Origin: Microbacterium sp. 70-16
GTDB taxonomy: Bacteria > Actinomycetota > Actinomycetes > Actinomycetales > Microbacteriaceae
Direction: 5' to 3'
NCBI RefSeq assembly: GCF_001898315.1
Contig: NZ_MKTQ01000014.1
Location: forward strand, 1-64,000
DNA length: 64,000 nt
Shown here: one piece after another, positions 34,475-43,338 of the stretch
Layout: each line of letters starts with the position of its first letter
Numbering within the stretch: the first letter of the stretch is position 1
Translations under genes and position numbers: made by a program
The notes under the pieces: model-generated
Databases searched by the model: none
What the model was told of the DNA's origin: nothing
What the model saw: only the letters and a program-made list of their open reading frames with translations

Positions 34475-36382
34475 ATGGCGCACGCCCTCCGTCCGGATCT
34501 CCGCAACGTCGCTATCGTCGCGCACGTCGACCACGGCAAGACGACCCTCGTCGACGCCATGCTCCGCCAGACCGGATCGTTCGGCGAACACGCCCACGTC
34601 GAAGAGCGCGCGATGGACTCGAACGACCTCGAGCGTGAGAAGGGCATCACGATCCTCGCCAAGAACACGGCGATCACCTACAACGGCATCCACACCGAGG
34701 TGCCCGTGACGATCAACGTCATCGACACCCCCGGCCACGCCGACTTCGGTGGCGAGGTCGAGCGCGGTCTGTCGATGGTCGACGGCGTCGTGCTGCTCGT
34801 GGATGCCTCGGAGGGCCCCCTTCCGCAGACCCGCTTCGTGCTGCGCAAGGCGCTCGAGGCGAAGCTGCCGGTCATCCTGCTCGTCAACAAGACCGACCGT
34901 CCCGACGCCCGCATCGCCGAGGTCGAGGAAGAGGCGCACGATCTGCTGCTGGGTCTTGCCGGCGACCTGGTCGACGACGTGCCCGACCTCGACGTCGACG
35001 CGCTGCTGGACGTTCCGGTCGTGTACGCGTCGGGTCGCGCCGGCGCGGCATCCCGCAATCGTCCCGAGAACGGTGAGCTGCCCGACAACGCCGATCTCGA
35101 GCCGCTGTTCGAGGCGATTCTCGAGCACGTTCCCGCACCCGCGTACGACGACGAGGCGCCGCTGCAGGCGTGGGTCACGAACCTCGACTCGTCGCCGTTC
35201 CTGGGTCGCCTCGCCCTGCTGCGCGTCTTCAACGGCACGCTGAAGAAGGGCCAGACCGTCGCGTGGGTCCGTCATGACGGCTCGCACACGAACGCCCGCA
35301 TCACCGAGCTGCTGAAGACGAAGGCGCTCGAGCGCTTCCCGGCCGAGTCGGCCGGCCCCGGCGACATCGTCGCGATCGCCGGCATCGAGGAGATCACGAT
35401 CGGTGAGACAATCGCCGACCCCGACGACGTGCGCCCGCTGCCCGCCATCACGGTCGACGACCCCGCCATCTCGATGACGATCGGCACCAACACGTCGCCC
35501 CTCATGGGCAAGGTCAAGGGCCACAAGCTCACCGCCCGCATGGTGAAGGACCGCCTCGACCGCGAGCTCATCGGCAACGTGTCGCTCAAGGTCGTCGAGA
35601 TCGGCCGCCCGGACGCCTGGGAGGTGCAGGGCCGCGGCGAGCTCGCTCTCGCGATCCTCGTCGAGAACATGCGCCGCGAGGGCTTCGAGCTCACGGTCGG
35701 CAAGCCGCAGGTCGTGACGCGTCGCGGCGAGGACGGCAAGCTCAAGGAGCCGTTCGAGCACCTGACGATCGACGCGCCCGAAGAGCACCTCGGCGCCATC
35801 ACGCAACTCATGGCGGCGCGCAAGGGTCGCATGGACTCGATGGTCAACCACGGCACCGGCTGGGTGCGCATGGAGTTCGTCGTGCCCTCGCGCGGCCTCA
35901 TCGGGTTCCGCAGCGAGTTCCTCACGATGACGCGCGGCACGGGCATCGCCAACGCGATCTCGCACGGCTACGACGACTGGGCCGGCCAGATCACGACGCG
36001 CCAGAACGGCTCGATCGTCGCCGACCGCTCGGGTGTCGTGACGCCGTTCGCGATGATCGCGCTGCAAGAGCGCATGAGCTTCTTCGTGCAGCCCACCGAA
36101 GAGGTCTACGAGGGCATGGTCATCGGCGAGAACTCGCGCGCCGACGACATGGACGTCAACATCACGAAGGAGAAGAAGCTCACGAACATGCGTTCGTCGA
36201 CGTCGGACTCCTTCGAGTCGATGACCCCGCCGCGCACCCTGACGCTCGAGGAGTCGCTCGAGTTCGCCCGCGACGACGAATGCGTCGAGGTCACGCCCGA
36301 GAAGGTGCGCATCCGCAAGGTCGTGCTGGATGCCACCGAGCGCGGCCGCGCCGCCGCGCGCGCGAAGCGCCAGGACGCCTGA
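34475..36382 (+). CDS. typA: Ribosome-associated GTPase TypA/BipA
   Basis: This 635-residue translational GTPase has G1 [10 protein letters not shown] (residues 16-25), G2/G3 region KGITILAKN and DTPGHADF, G4 NKTDRPDAR, beta-barrel domain, EF-G III/V-like domains and a C-terminal TypA-specific domain with [14 protein letters not shown] and [11 protein letters not shown]. It binds ribosomes under stress and cold. ATG was chosen because the family match begins [17 protein letters not shown]; an ORF extension upstream reads through the leader hairpin. Confidence 0.95.
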   Translation: MAHALRPDLRNVAIVAHVDHGKTTLVDAMLRQTGSFGEHAHVEERAMDSNDLEREKGITILAKNTAITYNGIHTEVPVTINVIDTPGHADFGGEVERGLSMVDGVVLLVDASEGPLPQTRFVLRKALEAKLPVILLVNKTDRPDARIAEVEEEAHDLLLGLAGDLVDDVPDLDVDALLDVPVVYASGRAGAASRNRPENGELPDNADLEPLFEAILEHVPAPAYDDEAPLQAWVTNLDSSPFLGRLALLRVFNGTLKKGQTVAWVRHDGSHTNARITELLKTKALERFPAESAGPGDIVAIAGIEEITIGETIADPDDVRPLPAITVDDPAISMTIGTNTSPLMGKVKGHKLTARMVKDRLDRELIGNVSLKVVEIGRPDAWEVQGRGELALAILVENMRREGFELTVGKPQVVTRRGEDGKLKEPFEHLTIDAPEEHLGAITQLMAARKGRMDSMVNHGTGWVRMEFVVPSRGLIGFRSEFLTMTRGTGIANAISHGYDDWAGQITTRQNGSIVADRSGVVTPFAMIALQERMSFFVQPTEEVYEGMVIGENSRADDMDVNITKEKKLTNMRSSTSDSFESMTPPRTLTLEESLEFARDDECVEVTPEKVRIRKVVLDATERGRAAARAKRQDA

Positions 36383-36408
36383 GGTCGCGCGCCCGCGCCG
36401 CGCGCGCT

Positions 36409-36465
36409 GAAGTTGGCGCGTGACGCGGGTATGGGACGCGCGTTGCCGCGTGTTGCGCCAACTTC
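36409..36465. repeat. 57-bp palindromic repeat, copy A
   Basis: Perfect 11-bp arms GAAGTTGGCGC and GCGCCAACTTC, inner CGCGG/CCGCG pairing, and a variable tip. Copy B at 36493 has the same length and the same conserved GCGGGTAT and CGCGTGTTGCGCC blocks. Sits between the convergent typA and DUF2200 genes. Confidence 0.8.
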
Positions 36466-36492
36466 CTTGAGTGGCGCTGCGCCGCGCGCGCT

Positions 36493-36549
36493 GAAGTTGG
36501 CGCGTCGCGCGGGTATCTCTCGGGAGTTCCCGCGTGTTGCGCCAACTTC
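36493..36549. repeat. 57-bp palindromic repeat, copy B
   Basis: Same 11-bp perfect outer arms as copy A, with an inner GCGGG/CCCGC stem and a different tip sequence (CTCTCGGGAG). The two copies start 84 bp apart, in the same direction. Confidence 0.8.
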
Positions 36550-36586
36550 GCGGGAGAGCGCACCGGGCCCACCGAGCAGGCGAGGG

Positions 36587-36937
36587 TCAGGCGCGGAGGA
36601 TCTTCTCCATCGCCTTGCCCTTGGCGACCTCGTCGACGAGCTTGTCGAGGTAGCGGATCTGCTGCATCAGCGGGTCGGTGATCTCCTGCACCTTGACGCC
36701 GCAGACCACGCCCGTGATGAGGCTCGCGTTCGGGTTGAGTGAGGCATCCGCGAAGAAGTCGCGGAACCTCGTGCCGGATGCCACGTGCGCGTCGATCTCG
36801 CTCTGCGAGAAGCCCGTCAACCAGCGCGTGACCTCGTCGACGTCCTCCTTCGTGCGGCCGTTGCGCTCGACCTTGGAGATGTACAGCGGGTACACCGAGG
36901 CGAAGGTCATGTTGTAGACGCGTTCCATCCTGTCCAT
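36587..36937 (-). CDS. DUF2200 domain protein
   Basis: This 116-residue protein matches DUF2200, with [43 protein letters not shown], then [40 protein letters not shown]. The conserved YPLYI and [13 protein letters not shown] segment suggests a helical DNA- or protein-binding fold, function unknown. The ATG at 36937 is seven bases after TAGCCT on the minus strand; an alternative ATG at 36928 is possible. Confidence 0.85.
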   Translation of the reverse strand: MDRMERVYNMTFASVYPLYISKVERNGRTKEDVDEVTRWLTGFSQSEIDAHVASGTRFRDFFADASLNPNASLITGVVCGVKVQEITDPLMQQIRYLDKLVDEVAKGKAMEKILRA

Positions 36938-36944
36938 GCCCGCA

Positions 36945-36950
36945 AGGCTA
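36945..36950 (-). promoter_or_regulatory. Putative -10 element (TAGCCT) for DUF2200 gene
   Basis: TAGCCT reads toward the DUF2200 gene with a 7-bp gap to ATG. It lies 13 bp from the divergent azlC TAGGCT hexamer, giving back-to-back promoters. Confidence 0.5.
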
Positions 36951-36962
36951 TCTCGCCGGCGC

Positions 36963-36968
36963 TAGGCT
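36963..36968 (+). promoter_or_regulatory. Putative -10 element (TAGGCT) for azlC
   Basis: TAGGCT ends seven bases before the GTG at 36976 and matches the leaderless pattern. Confidence 0.5.
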
Positions 36969-36975
36969 CTGGCGG

Positions 36976-37728
36976 GTGACGATGGATGCCGCGACTCGAC
37001 GTGCGCTGCGTGACGGACTCGGGGTCGCGCTCGCGACGAGCGCGTACGGCATCTCGTTCGGGGCGCTCGCGGTGGCATCCGGCCTGGACATCTGGCAGAC
37101 CTGCGTGCTGAGCCTCGTCATGTTCACAGGCGGATCGCAGTTCGCCTTCATCGGCGTCATCGGCGCAGGGGGACTCGCCGCGGCCCCCGCCGCGATCGCC
37201 TCGGCAGGACTGCTGGGCGTGCGCAACGTCGCGTACGGTCTGCGCATGGCCCCCGTCATCGGAACGACGCGGCTGCGCCGGCTCGTCGCGCCGCACTTCA
37301 CGATCGACGAGTCCACCGCAGTCGCGCTCGCGCACACCGAGCCGCGGGCACGCAGTCTCGGCTTCTGGGTCACCGGCATCGGGATCTACCTCGGCTGGAA
37401 CGTGACCACCCTGCTCGGTGCGCTCGTCGGCGACGTGCTGGGCGATCCACGCGCGTACGGACTGGATGCCGCGGCGGCGGCCGCCTTTCTCGCGCTGCTG
37501 TGGCCGAGACTGCGGCAGCGGCAGGCGATCGCCGTGGGCGTCGCTGCGGCGGTCGTCGCGGCGGCGCTGACGCCGGCGCTGATGGCGGGGATCCCGGTGC
37601 TCATCGCCGCGCTCGTCGCGGTCGTGGTGGGGTGGGCCAACTGGCTGGCCCCTCGACAGGCTCGGGGGTCACAAACGCGCGGGTCAGGGGAGCCCGACGA
37701 CGTTCCCGAGTTGGGTGGTCTGCCGTGA
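36976..37728 (+). CDS. azlC: AzlC-type branched-chain amino acid exporter, large subunit
   Basis: This 250-residue protein has the AzlC profile: YGISFGALAVASGLDIWQTCVLSLVMFTGGSQFAFIGVIGAGG (the first helical hairpin with TGGSQFA), then LGVRNVAYGLRMAP and five or six helices. AzlCD pairs export leucine-type amino acids; the substrate here is inferred. Its C-terminal tail includes the CTCGACAGGCTCG repeat (APRQARGSQTRG). GTG or the downstream ATG at 36982 could be the start; both work with the TAGGCT promoter. Confidence 0.9.
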   Translation: MTMDAATRRALRDGLGVALATSAYGISFGALAVASGLDIWQTCVLSLVMFTGGSQFAFIGVIGAGGLAAAPAAIASAGLLGVRNVAYGLRMAPVIGTTRLRRLVAPHFTIDESTAVALAHTEPRARSLGFWVTGIGIYLGWNVTTLLGALVGDVLGDPRAYGLDAAAAAAFLALLWPRLRQRQAIAVGVAAAVVAAALTPALMAGIPVLIAALVAVVVGWANWLAPRQARGSQTRGSGEPDDVPELGGLP

Positions 37729-38039
37729 CGATGTGGACGGCGATCGCGCTGGCATCGGTCGTCTGCCTCGCGCTGAAGGCGGTGGGCTACCTGATCCCGC
37801 CGCGGTGGTTCGACGCGCCCGCGCCTTCGCGCATCATCGATCTGCTGACCGTCGCGCTGCTGGCGGCGCTCGTGGCGGTGCAGACGCTCGGCGTCGGACA
37901 GCAGATCGTCGTGGATGCCCGGGTGCCGGCCGTGCTCGTCGCGGCGGGACTGCTCGTGCTGCGTGCGCCGTTCCTCGTCGTCGTGATCGCCGCCGCCGTC
38001 GTCGCGGCGCTGCTGCGCCTGTGGGGCGTCGCCACCTGA
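37725..38039 (+). CDS. azlD: AzlD-type branched-chain amino acid exporter, small subunit
   Basis: This 104-residue protein has four hydrophobic helices, including LASVVCLALKAVGYLIPPRW and LLTVALLAALVAVQTLG. It overlaps azlC by GTGA, the standard arrangement of AzlC/AzlD two-subunit exporters, where the small partner is needed for activity. Confidence 0.9.
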   Translation: MTMWTAIALASVVCLALKAVGYLIPPRWFDAPAPSRIIDLLTVALLAALVAVQTLGVGQQIVVDARVPAVLVAAGLLVLRAPFLVVVIAAAVVAALLRLWGVAT

Positions 38040-38090
38040 GCAGCGCGACGCAGCCACACCCGTTCGCAGGGTACGCAGAGACCCGGCGCC

Positions 38091-38096
38091 TAGAAT
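38091..38096 (+). promoter_or_regulatory. Putative -10 element (TAGAAT) for the DUF6113-like gene
   Basis: TAGAAT lies six bases before GTG at 38103, in the same leaderless layout. Confidence 0.5.
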
Positions 38097-38102
38097 TGGC
38101 GC

Positions 38103-38567
38103 GTGGGTTTCTCCTGGACGCGGGTTGGCACGTGGGCGATCGCGGCGGTGATCGGAATCGTGTACGGCGTCGCCGGCACGATCGGTCAGGCCGCGATGTG
38201 GGGCCCGATCCCGCTCGGCCTGATCATCGCCGTCATCGGCGTCGGCGCGCTCATGCTCGCCGTACGCGTGCTGATCGCCGACCGGTGGGCTGCGCTCGCG
38301 ACGGGGCTGGGCATCATGATCGCGTCACTGGTGTTCTCGGGCAAGGGTCCGGGCGGTTCGGTCGTCGTGCCGGCGCCGGCAGAGAACGAGGTGTCCACGG
38401 GCATCATCTGGACGATCGCCGTGCCCATCGTGACGGCGCTCATCGTGGCCTGGCCCGCGTTCGCGGCGCCGCGCACGTCGGATGTCACCGGCGACAGCAC
38501 CGCCACCGGCGACACCACCGCCGCCGGCGACACCGCCACCGGCGGCGCGGAGCACCGTCCGCTGTAG
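38103..38567 (+). CDS. Small multi-pass membrane protein, DUF6113-like
   Basis: This 154-residue protein has about four hydrophobic helices (VGTWAIAAVIGIVYGVAG, IPLGLIIAVIGVGALMLAV, WAALATGLGIMIASLVFS, IIWTIAVPIVTALIVAW) and a Thr/Gly/Asp-rich tail with three GD[ST]TA-type repeats. It precedes fdxA, as the DUF6113 family does in Streptomyces, and I assign it on that context and shape. Role unknown. Confidence 0.65.
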   Translation: MGFSWTRVGTWAIAAVIGIVYGVAGTIGQAAMWGPIPLGLIIAVIGVGALMLAVRVLIADRWAALATGLGIMIASLVFSGKGPGGSVVVPAPAENEVSTGIIWTIAVPIVTALIVAWPAFAAPRTSDVTGDSTATGDTTAAGDTATGGAEHRPL

Positions 38568-38578
38568 CCACCCCGGGA

Positions 38579-38584
38579 TAGACT
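38579..38584 (+). promoter_or_regulatory. Putative -10 element (TAGACT) for fdxA
   Basis: TAGACT ends six bases before GTG at 38591, leaving no space for a ribosome-binding site. Confidence 0.55.
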
Positions 38585-38590
38585 CGGGGG

Positions 38591-38911
38591 GTGACATACG
38601 TGATCGCCCTCCCGTGCGTCGATGTGAAGGATCGTGCCTGCATCGACGAGTGCCCCGTCGACTGCATCTACGAGGGTGAGCGCTCGCTGTACATCCACCC
38701 TGACGAGTGCGTCGACTGCGGTGCCTGCGAGCCGGTGTGCCCCGTTGAGGCCATCTATTACGAAGATGACCTGCCCGACGAGTGGCAGGACTACTACACC
38801 GCCAACGTCGAGTTCTTCGACGACATCGGCTCGCCCGGCGGTGCCGCCAAGACCGGCGTGATTCCGAAGGATCACCCCATCATCGCCGCGCTGCCGCCGC
38901 AGGGACACTGA
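38591..38911 (+). CDS. fdxA: 7Fe ferredoxin FdxA
   Basis: This 106-residue electron carrier has two cluster motifs: [16 protein letters not shown], with the wider spacing typical of the [3Fe-4S] side, and [18 protein letters not shown] for the [4Fe-4S] cluster. The C-terminal extension ([17 protein letters not shown]) is the FdxA type. It probably feeds low-potential electrons to a soluble acceptor. dapC follows 6 bp later. Confidence 0.95.
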   Translation: MTYVIALPCVDVKDRACIDECPVDCIYEGERSLYIHPDECVDCGACEPVCPVEAIYYEDDLPDEWQDYYTANVEFFDDIGSPGGAAKTGVIPKDHPIIAALPPQGH

Positions 38912-38917
38912 CCTCGG

Positions 38918-40033
38918 ATGGCCGTCCGCGACCTCGACGACTACCCGTGGGACGCCGTCGCACCCTACGCGAAGCGCGCCGCTGAGCATCCCGGCGGTCT
39001 CGTGGACCTCTCGATCGGGTCTCCGGTCGATCCCACGCCCGACATCGTCGCCGACGCGCTGCGCGCCGCAACCGACGCGCACGCCTACCCGCAGACGATT
39101 GGTACGACAGACCTGCGCGCGGCGATCGGCGCCTGGTATGCGCGGCGGCGCGGGGTTCCCGGAGTGACGGCCGCTGAAGTGCTGCCGACCGTCGGCTCGA
39201 AAGAGCTCGTCGCGCTGCTGCCGCTGCTGCTCGACGTCACGGCGGGCGACATCGTCGTGCATCCGCGTGCCGCCTACCCGACCTACGCCGTCGGCGCGAA
39301 CCTCGTCGGCGCGACGCCGGTGGCATCCGACGACCCCGCGCAGTGGCCCGAGGGCACGAAGCTCATCTGGATCAACTCGCCGGGCAACCCTGACGGGCGC
39401 GTGCTCGGTGTCGCCGAACTGCGCGCCGCCGTCGCGCGGGCCCGCGAACTGGGTGCGGTCATCGCCTCTGACGAGTGCTACGCCGAGCTCGGCTGGGACG
39501 GCGATGCGGTGGATGCCGCCGGCGCCAGCAGCGTGCCGAGCGTGCTCGATCCGCGGGTGACAGACGGCGATCGCCGGGGCATCCTGTCGGTCTATTCGCT
39601 CAGCAAGCAATCGAACCTCGCCGGTTATCGCGCGGCGTTCATCGCCGGCGATGCCGATCTGCTCGCGCGGTTGCTGACAGCACGCAAGCACCTCGGGCTC
39701 ATGCTGTCCGCTCCTGTGCAGGCCGCCATGACGGCGGCGCTCGGCGACGACGCGCACGTCGCCGCGCAGCGCGAGCGCTACCGCGCGCGACGCGCCGTGC
39801 TGCGGCCCGCTGTGGAGGCTGCGGGGTTCCGCATCGACCACTCCGAGGGCGGGCTCTACCTCTGGGCGACCGAGGGGGAGGATGCCTGGACCACGATGGG
39901 GCGCCTCGCGGAGCGGGGCATCCTGGCAGGCCCCGGCCACTTCTACGGCGAGCACTTTCCGCAGCACGTCCGGTTCTCGCTCACGGCGTCGGATGAGCGC
40001 ATCGCCGCGGCGGCGGAGCGGCTTCGTTCGTAG
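38918..40033 (+). CDS. dapC: Succinyldiaminopimelate aminotransferase
   Basis: This 371-residue class I/II PLP aminotransferase makes N-succinyl-LL-2,6-diaminopimelate in lysine and peptidoglycan precursor synthesis. The PLP region SLSKQSNLAGYRAAF contains the Schiff-base Lys. YPQTIGTTDLRAAIGAWYARRRGV and the WINSPGNPDGRVL segment are typical of actinobacterial DapC. It starts 6 bp after fdxA and lies 4 kb from dapD and dapE, completing three steps of the succinylase route in this window. Confidence 0.88.
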   Translation: MAVRDLDDYPWDAVAPYAKRAAEHPGGLVDLSIGSPVDPTPDIVADALRAATDAHAYPQTIGTTDLRAAIGAWYARRRGVPGVTAAEVLPTVGSKELVALLPLLLDVTAGDIVVHPRAAYPTYAVGANLVGATPVASDDPAQWPEGTKLIWINSPGNPDGRVLGVAELRAAVARARELGAVIASDECYAELGWDGDAVDAAGASSVPSVLDPRVTDGDRRGILSVYSLSKQSNLAGYRAAFIAGDADLLARLLTARKHLGLMLSAPVQAAMTAALGDDAHVAAQRERYRARRAVLRPAVEAAGFRIDHSEGGLYLWATEGEDAWTTMGRLAERGILAGPGHFYGEHFPQHVRFSLTASDERIAAAAERLRS

Positions 40034-40134
40034 GGTTCCTCTCACTGATCGCGCGTTCCTTTGGCATGGATCTGAGTAGGCCGTGAGGCGCACTAGGCTG
40101 TAAACGACCCCCGAAACGACCGCAAGGAGGCTTC

Positions 40135-41427
40135 GTGAGCGACACGGGAAACCCCCAGACCGCGACTGTCACGGTCGGCGACAAGACCGCACAACTTCCG
40201 ATTCTGACCGGCACCGAGGGATCTCCCAGCGTCGACTTCTCGAGCTTCACGAAGCAGACGGGGCACACGTCGCTCGACTACGGGTTCGTCAACACGGCGG
40301 CCACCAAGTCGGCGATCACCTACATCGACGGCGATGCGGGCATCCTGCGCTACCGCGGCTACCCGATCGAGCAGCTGGCGAAGAACAGCACCTACCTCGA
40401 GGTCGCGTGGCTGCTGCTGTACGGCGAGCTGCCGACGGCCGACCAGCTGGCGAAGTGGGACGACGAGATCCGCCACCACACGCTGCTGCACGAAGACCTG
40501 AAGCGCTTCTTCTCGTCGCTGCCGCACACGGCGCACCCGATGTCGGTGCTGTCGGCCGCGACAGCCGCACTGTCGACGTACTACGAGGGGCAGTCCGACC
40601 CCAACAATCCCGAGCACGTTGAGCTCAACACGATCCGTCTGCTGGCGAAGCTGCCCGTTATCGCGGCATACGCGCACAAGAAGTCGATCGGTCAGGCGTT
40701 CCTGTACCCCGACAACACGCTGAGCTTCGTCGACAACTTCCTCAAGCTCAACTTCGGCAACCTCGCCGAGATCTACGAGGTCAACCCCGTCACTTCGCGG
40801 GCGCTCGAGCGTCTGCTGATCCTGCACGAGGACCACGAGCAGAACGCGTCGACCTCGACGGTGCGCCTGGTGGGTTCGACGGGGGCGAACCAGTTCTCGT
40901 CGATCTCGGCCGGCATCAACGCCCTGTACGGGCCGTTGCACGGCGGCGCGAACGAAGCGGTGCTCGACATGCTGGCGCGCATCCGTGACTCTGGCGAGAG
41001 CGTGCAGCGCTTCGTCGAGCGGGTCAAGAACAAGGAAGACGGCGTGAAGCTGATGGGCTTCGGGCACCGCGTCTACAAGAACTTCGACCCGCGTGCTCGC
41101 CTCGTCAAGGAGTCGGCCGACGAGGTCCTCGCCGAGCTCGGCGTGCACGACCCGCTGCTTGATCTCGCGAAGGAGCTCGAAGAGGTCGCCCTCAGCGACG
41201 ACTACTTCAAGCAGCGTCGCCTGTACCCGAACGTCGACTTCTACACGGGCGTCATCTACAAGGCGATGGGCTTCCCGACGCGCATGTTCACGCCGCTGTT
41301 CGCGATCGGACGCCTGCCCGGCTGGCTCGCGCACTGGACCGAGATGCAGAACGACCCGCAGACCAAGATCGGCCGCCCGCAGCAGCTGTACACCGGCTCC
41401 GCGAAGCGCGACTACCCGGGCGCCTGA
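40135..41427 (+). CDS. gltA: Citrate synthase, type II
   Basis: This 430-residue TCA-cycle enzyme shows GDAGILRYRGYPIEQLA, GPLHGGANEAVLDML with the first active-site His, GFGHRVYKNFDPRA with the second His, and YPNVDFYTGVIYKAMG with the catalytic Asp. The about 35-residue N-terminal extension is typical of actinobacterial GltA. GTG with AAGGAGGCTTC before it, so this gene has a leader with a Shine-Dalgarno site, unlike its neighbours. Confidence 0.95.
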   Translation: MSDTGNPQTATVTVGDKTAQLPILTGTEGSPSVDFSSFTKQTGHTSLDYGFVNTAATKSAITYIDGDAGILRYRGYPIEQLAKNSTYLEVAWLLLYGELPTADQLAKWDDEIRHHTLLHEDLKRFFSSLPHTAHPMSVLSAATAALSTYYEGQSDPNNPEHVELNTIRLLAKLPVIAAYAHKKSIGQAFLYPDNTLSFVDNFLKLNFGNLAEIYEVNPVTSRALERLLILHEDHEQNASTSTVRLVGSTGANQFSSISAGINALYGPLHGGANEAVLDMLARIRDSGESVQRFVERVKNKEDGVKLMGFGHRVYKNFDPRARLVKESADEVLAELGVHDPLLDLAKELEEVALSDDYFKQRRLYPNVDFYTGVIYKAMGFPTRMFTPLFAIGRLPGWLAHWTEMQNDPQTKIGRPQQLYTGSAKRDYPGA

Positions 41428-41472
41428 CCCACAGGCTGACGTACCTGAGCGTGCCGGGCATCCTGACCCGGA

Positions 41473-42288
41473 TCACTCCGCCGCGGCGTCATCCGGGCGA
41501 ACGGTCGCGACGTAGTCGGGCACGTAGTTCTGCAGCTCGCGTGGTGGGCGCTCATATCCACGAGACGCCGGGCGCGGCGGGATCGCGATCGGGTCGCGCT
41601 CGACGGCTTGGTAGGGGATCTGCGACAGCAGATGGTGGATCATGTTGAGCCGCCCCCGCTTCTTCTCCTCGTTGTCGACCTCGAACCACCGCGCCTCGGG
41701 GATGTCGGTGTGCACGAACATTGTGTCTTTGGCACGCGAGTAGTCTTCCCACTTCGTGATCGACAGCACGTCATTGGGGGAGAGCTTCCACCGTCGCATC
41801 GGGTCTTCGTTGCGTGAGCGGAAGCGCTTCTCCTGCTCGACGTCCGACACGCTGAACCAGTACTTCAACAGGAGGATGCCGTCTTCGACGAGCATCCGCT
41901 CGAAGATCGGCGTCTGGTGCAGGAACCGGTGGTACTCCGCATTCGTGCAGTAGCCCATGACGTGCTCGACACCGGCACGGTTGTACCAGGATCGGTCCAT
42001 CAGGACGATCTCGCCCGCAGCAGGCAGATGCGCGACATACCGCTGGAAGTACCACTGCGTCTTCTCGCGCTCGGTCGGCGTGGGCAGGGCGACCACCCGC
42101 GTGATGCGCGGGTTGAGATACTGCGAGACGCGGCTGATTGTCGAGCCCTTGCCCGCGGCATCGCGCCCCTCGAAGATCACGATGATGCGCGCGCCGGATG
42201 CCTGCACCCACGCCTGCATGTCGACGAGCTGCGCCTGCAACGCCTTCAGTTCGCGTTCGTAGACCTTCTTCTTCAGCCGCTCACTCAT
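41473..42288 (-). CDS. ppk2: Polyphosphate kinase 2 family protein
   Basis: This 271-residue kinase has the PPK2 core: IVIFEGRDAAGKGSTI (Walker A), RVVALPTPTEREKTQWYFQRYV, VLMDRSWYNRAGVEHVMG (Walker B), and a lid with two Arg. It moves phosphate between polyphosphate and nucleotides; which direction and nucleotide is not decided by sequence. ATG follows TACGCT by six bases. It converges with gltA. Confidence 0.9.
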   Translation of the reverse strand: MSERLKKKVYERELKALQAQLVDMQAWVQASGARIIVIFEGRDAAGKGSTISRVSQYLNPRITRVVALPTPTEREKTQWYFQRYVAHLPAAGEIVLMDRSWYNRAGVEHVMGYCTNAEYHRFLHQTPIFERMLVEDGILLLKYWFSVSDVEQEKRFRSRNEDPMRRWKLSPNDVLSITKWEDYSRAKDTMFVHTDIPEARWFEVDNEEKKRGRLNMIHHLLSQIPYQAVERDPIAIPPRPASRGYERPPRELQNYVPDYVATVRPDDAAAE

Positions 42289-42294
42289 GTGCTG

Positions 42295-42300
42295 AGCGTA
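42295..42300 (-). promoter_or_regulatory. Putative -10 element (TACGCT) for ppk2
   Basis: On the minus strand TACGCT is six bases before ATG at 42288. It falls in the short gap before the end of dapD, so ppk2 can be expressed apart from dapD. Confidence 0.5.
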
Positions 42301-42307
42301 CTCACGC

Positions 42308-43267
42308 TCAGGCGTGCAGCGCCTCGTTGAGCGTCACACCGGTGCCCTCGCGGCGCACGGCCTCGATCGCGCCCGAGAGCGAGTTGCGGCGGAACAGGAT
42401 GCCGTTCTGACCTGACAGCTGCGCGCCCTTGACGATCGGGCGCGTGCCGTCGTGCAGCGGCGCCTCGTTCGCGAGCACGATCTTCGACCCGGCCGTGACG
42501 TACAGGCCCGCCTCGACGATGCAGTCGTCGCCGAGCGAGATGCCGATGCCGGCGTTCGCCCCGAGCAGGGTGCGCGCGCCGATCGACACGCGGTGCGTGC
42601 CGCCGCCCGAGAGCGTGCCCATGATCGACGCGCCGCCGCCGATGTCCGAGCCGTCGCCGACGACGACACCCTGCGAGATGCGGCCCTCGATCATGGATGC
42701 CCCGACCGTGCCCGCGTTGAAGTTGACGAAACCCTCGTGCATGACGGTCGTGCCCGGCGCGAGGTGCGCGCCGAGGCGCACGCGCGAGGCATCCGCGATG
42801 CGCACACCCGCCGGCACGACGTAGTCGGTGAGGCGGGGGAACTTGTCGAGCCCCTGCAGTTGGATGCCGGCGCGCTGCAGTTGCGGGCGCAGCCGCGCGA
42901 AGGCGTCCGGGTGCACCGGACCGGCGTTCGTCCACGCGACGTTGGGCAGATGACCGAAGATCCCCGTGAGGTTGAGCTCGTTCGGCGCGACCAGCAGGTG
43001 CGACAGCGCGTGCAGACGCAGGTACGCATCGCTCGTGGCCTGCGGTGGGGCATCCAGGTCGATCTGCACGACGACGACCTCGACGCTCACGTCGCGGCGC
43101 TCGTCGCTGCCCGCGGACGCCGCGAGCTCCGTCGTGTCGACCTCGTCGGGCGCCGTGCCGAGTGCCGGCGCGGGGAACCAGGTGTCGAGCACCGTGCCGT
43201 CACCGGCGATCGTGGCGAGGCCGGCGCCCCACACCCAGCGCTGTTCGCGGAAAGTCGAGTCGGTCAT
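42308..43267 (-). CDS. dapD: Tetrahydropicolinate N-succinyltransferase
   Basis: This 319-residue left-handed beta-helix enzyme has hexapeptide-like repeats (VVGDGSDIGGGASIMGTLSGGG) and ends FRRNSLSGAIEAVRREGTGVTLNEALHA, as in actinobacterial DapD. First acylation of the succinylase lysine route. ATG is seven bases after TACGCT. It diverges from dapE across 71 bp. Confidence 0.9.
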   Translation of the reverse strand: MTDSTFREQRWVWGAGLATIAGDGTVLDTWFPAPALGTAPDEVDTTELAASAGSDERRDVSVEVVVVQIDLDAPPQATSDAYLRLHALSHLLVAPNELNLTGIFGHLPNVAWTNAGPVHPDAFARLRPQLQRAGIQLQGLDKFPRLTDYVVPAGVRIADASRVRLGAHLAPGTTVMHEGFVNFNAGTVGASMIEGRISQGVVVGDGSDIGGGASIMGTLSGGGTHRVSIGARTLLGANAGIGISLGDDCIVEAGLYVTAGSKIVLANEAPLHDGTRPIVKGAQLSGQNGILFRRNSLSGAIEAVRREGTGVTLNEALHA

Positions 43268-43274
43268 GCCCTCC

Positions 43275-43280
43275 AGCGTA
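43275..43280 (-). promoter_or_regulatory. Putative -10 element (TACGCT) for dapD
   Basis: TACGCT lies seven bases upstream of the dapD ATG and back to back with the TAGACT of dapE. Confidence 0.5.
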
Positions 43281-43325
43281 TCGGGGCCGGGCGGCGGACA
43301 CGGCGCTGGGCACGGCGCCGCTGGA

Positions 43326-43331
43326 TAGACT
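43326..43331 (+). promoter_or_regulatory. Putative -10 element (TAGACT) for dapE
   Basis: TAGACT ends seven bases before dapE ATG at 43339; no ribosome-binding site. Confidence 0.55.
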
Positions 43332-43338
43332 CGAGGGC

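Noticed and set aside
32407..36067. Long minus-strand frames opposite the ABC ATPase and typA
   Set aside because: Shadows of well-conserved genes; no recognisable protein content.
36409..36549. CRISPR or tandem-repeat array
   Set aside because: Two copies only, each with an internal palindrome, so a repeat element is a better reading.
38482..38560. Tandem repeats in the tail of the DUF6113-like gene as a separate element
   Set aside because: Short GD-T-A codon repeats within an in-frame linker; ordinary low-complexity coding sequence.
38186..40093. Minus-strand frame opposite fdxA and dapC
   Set aside because: The same shadow effect; both real genes have catalytic or cluster residues on the plus strand.
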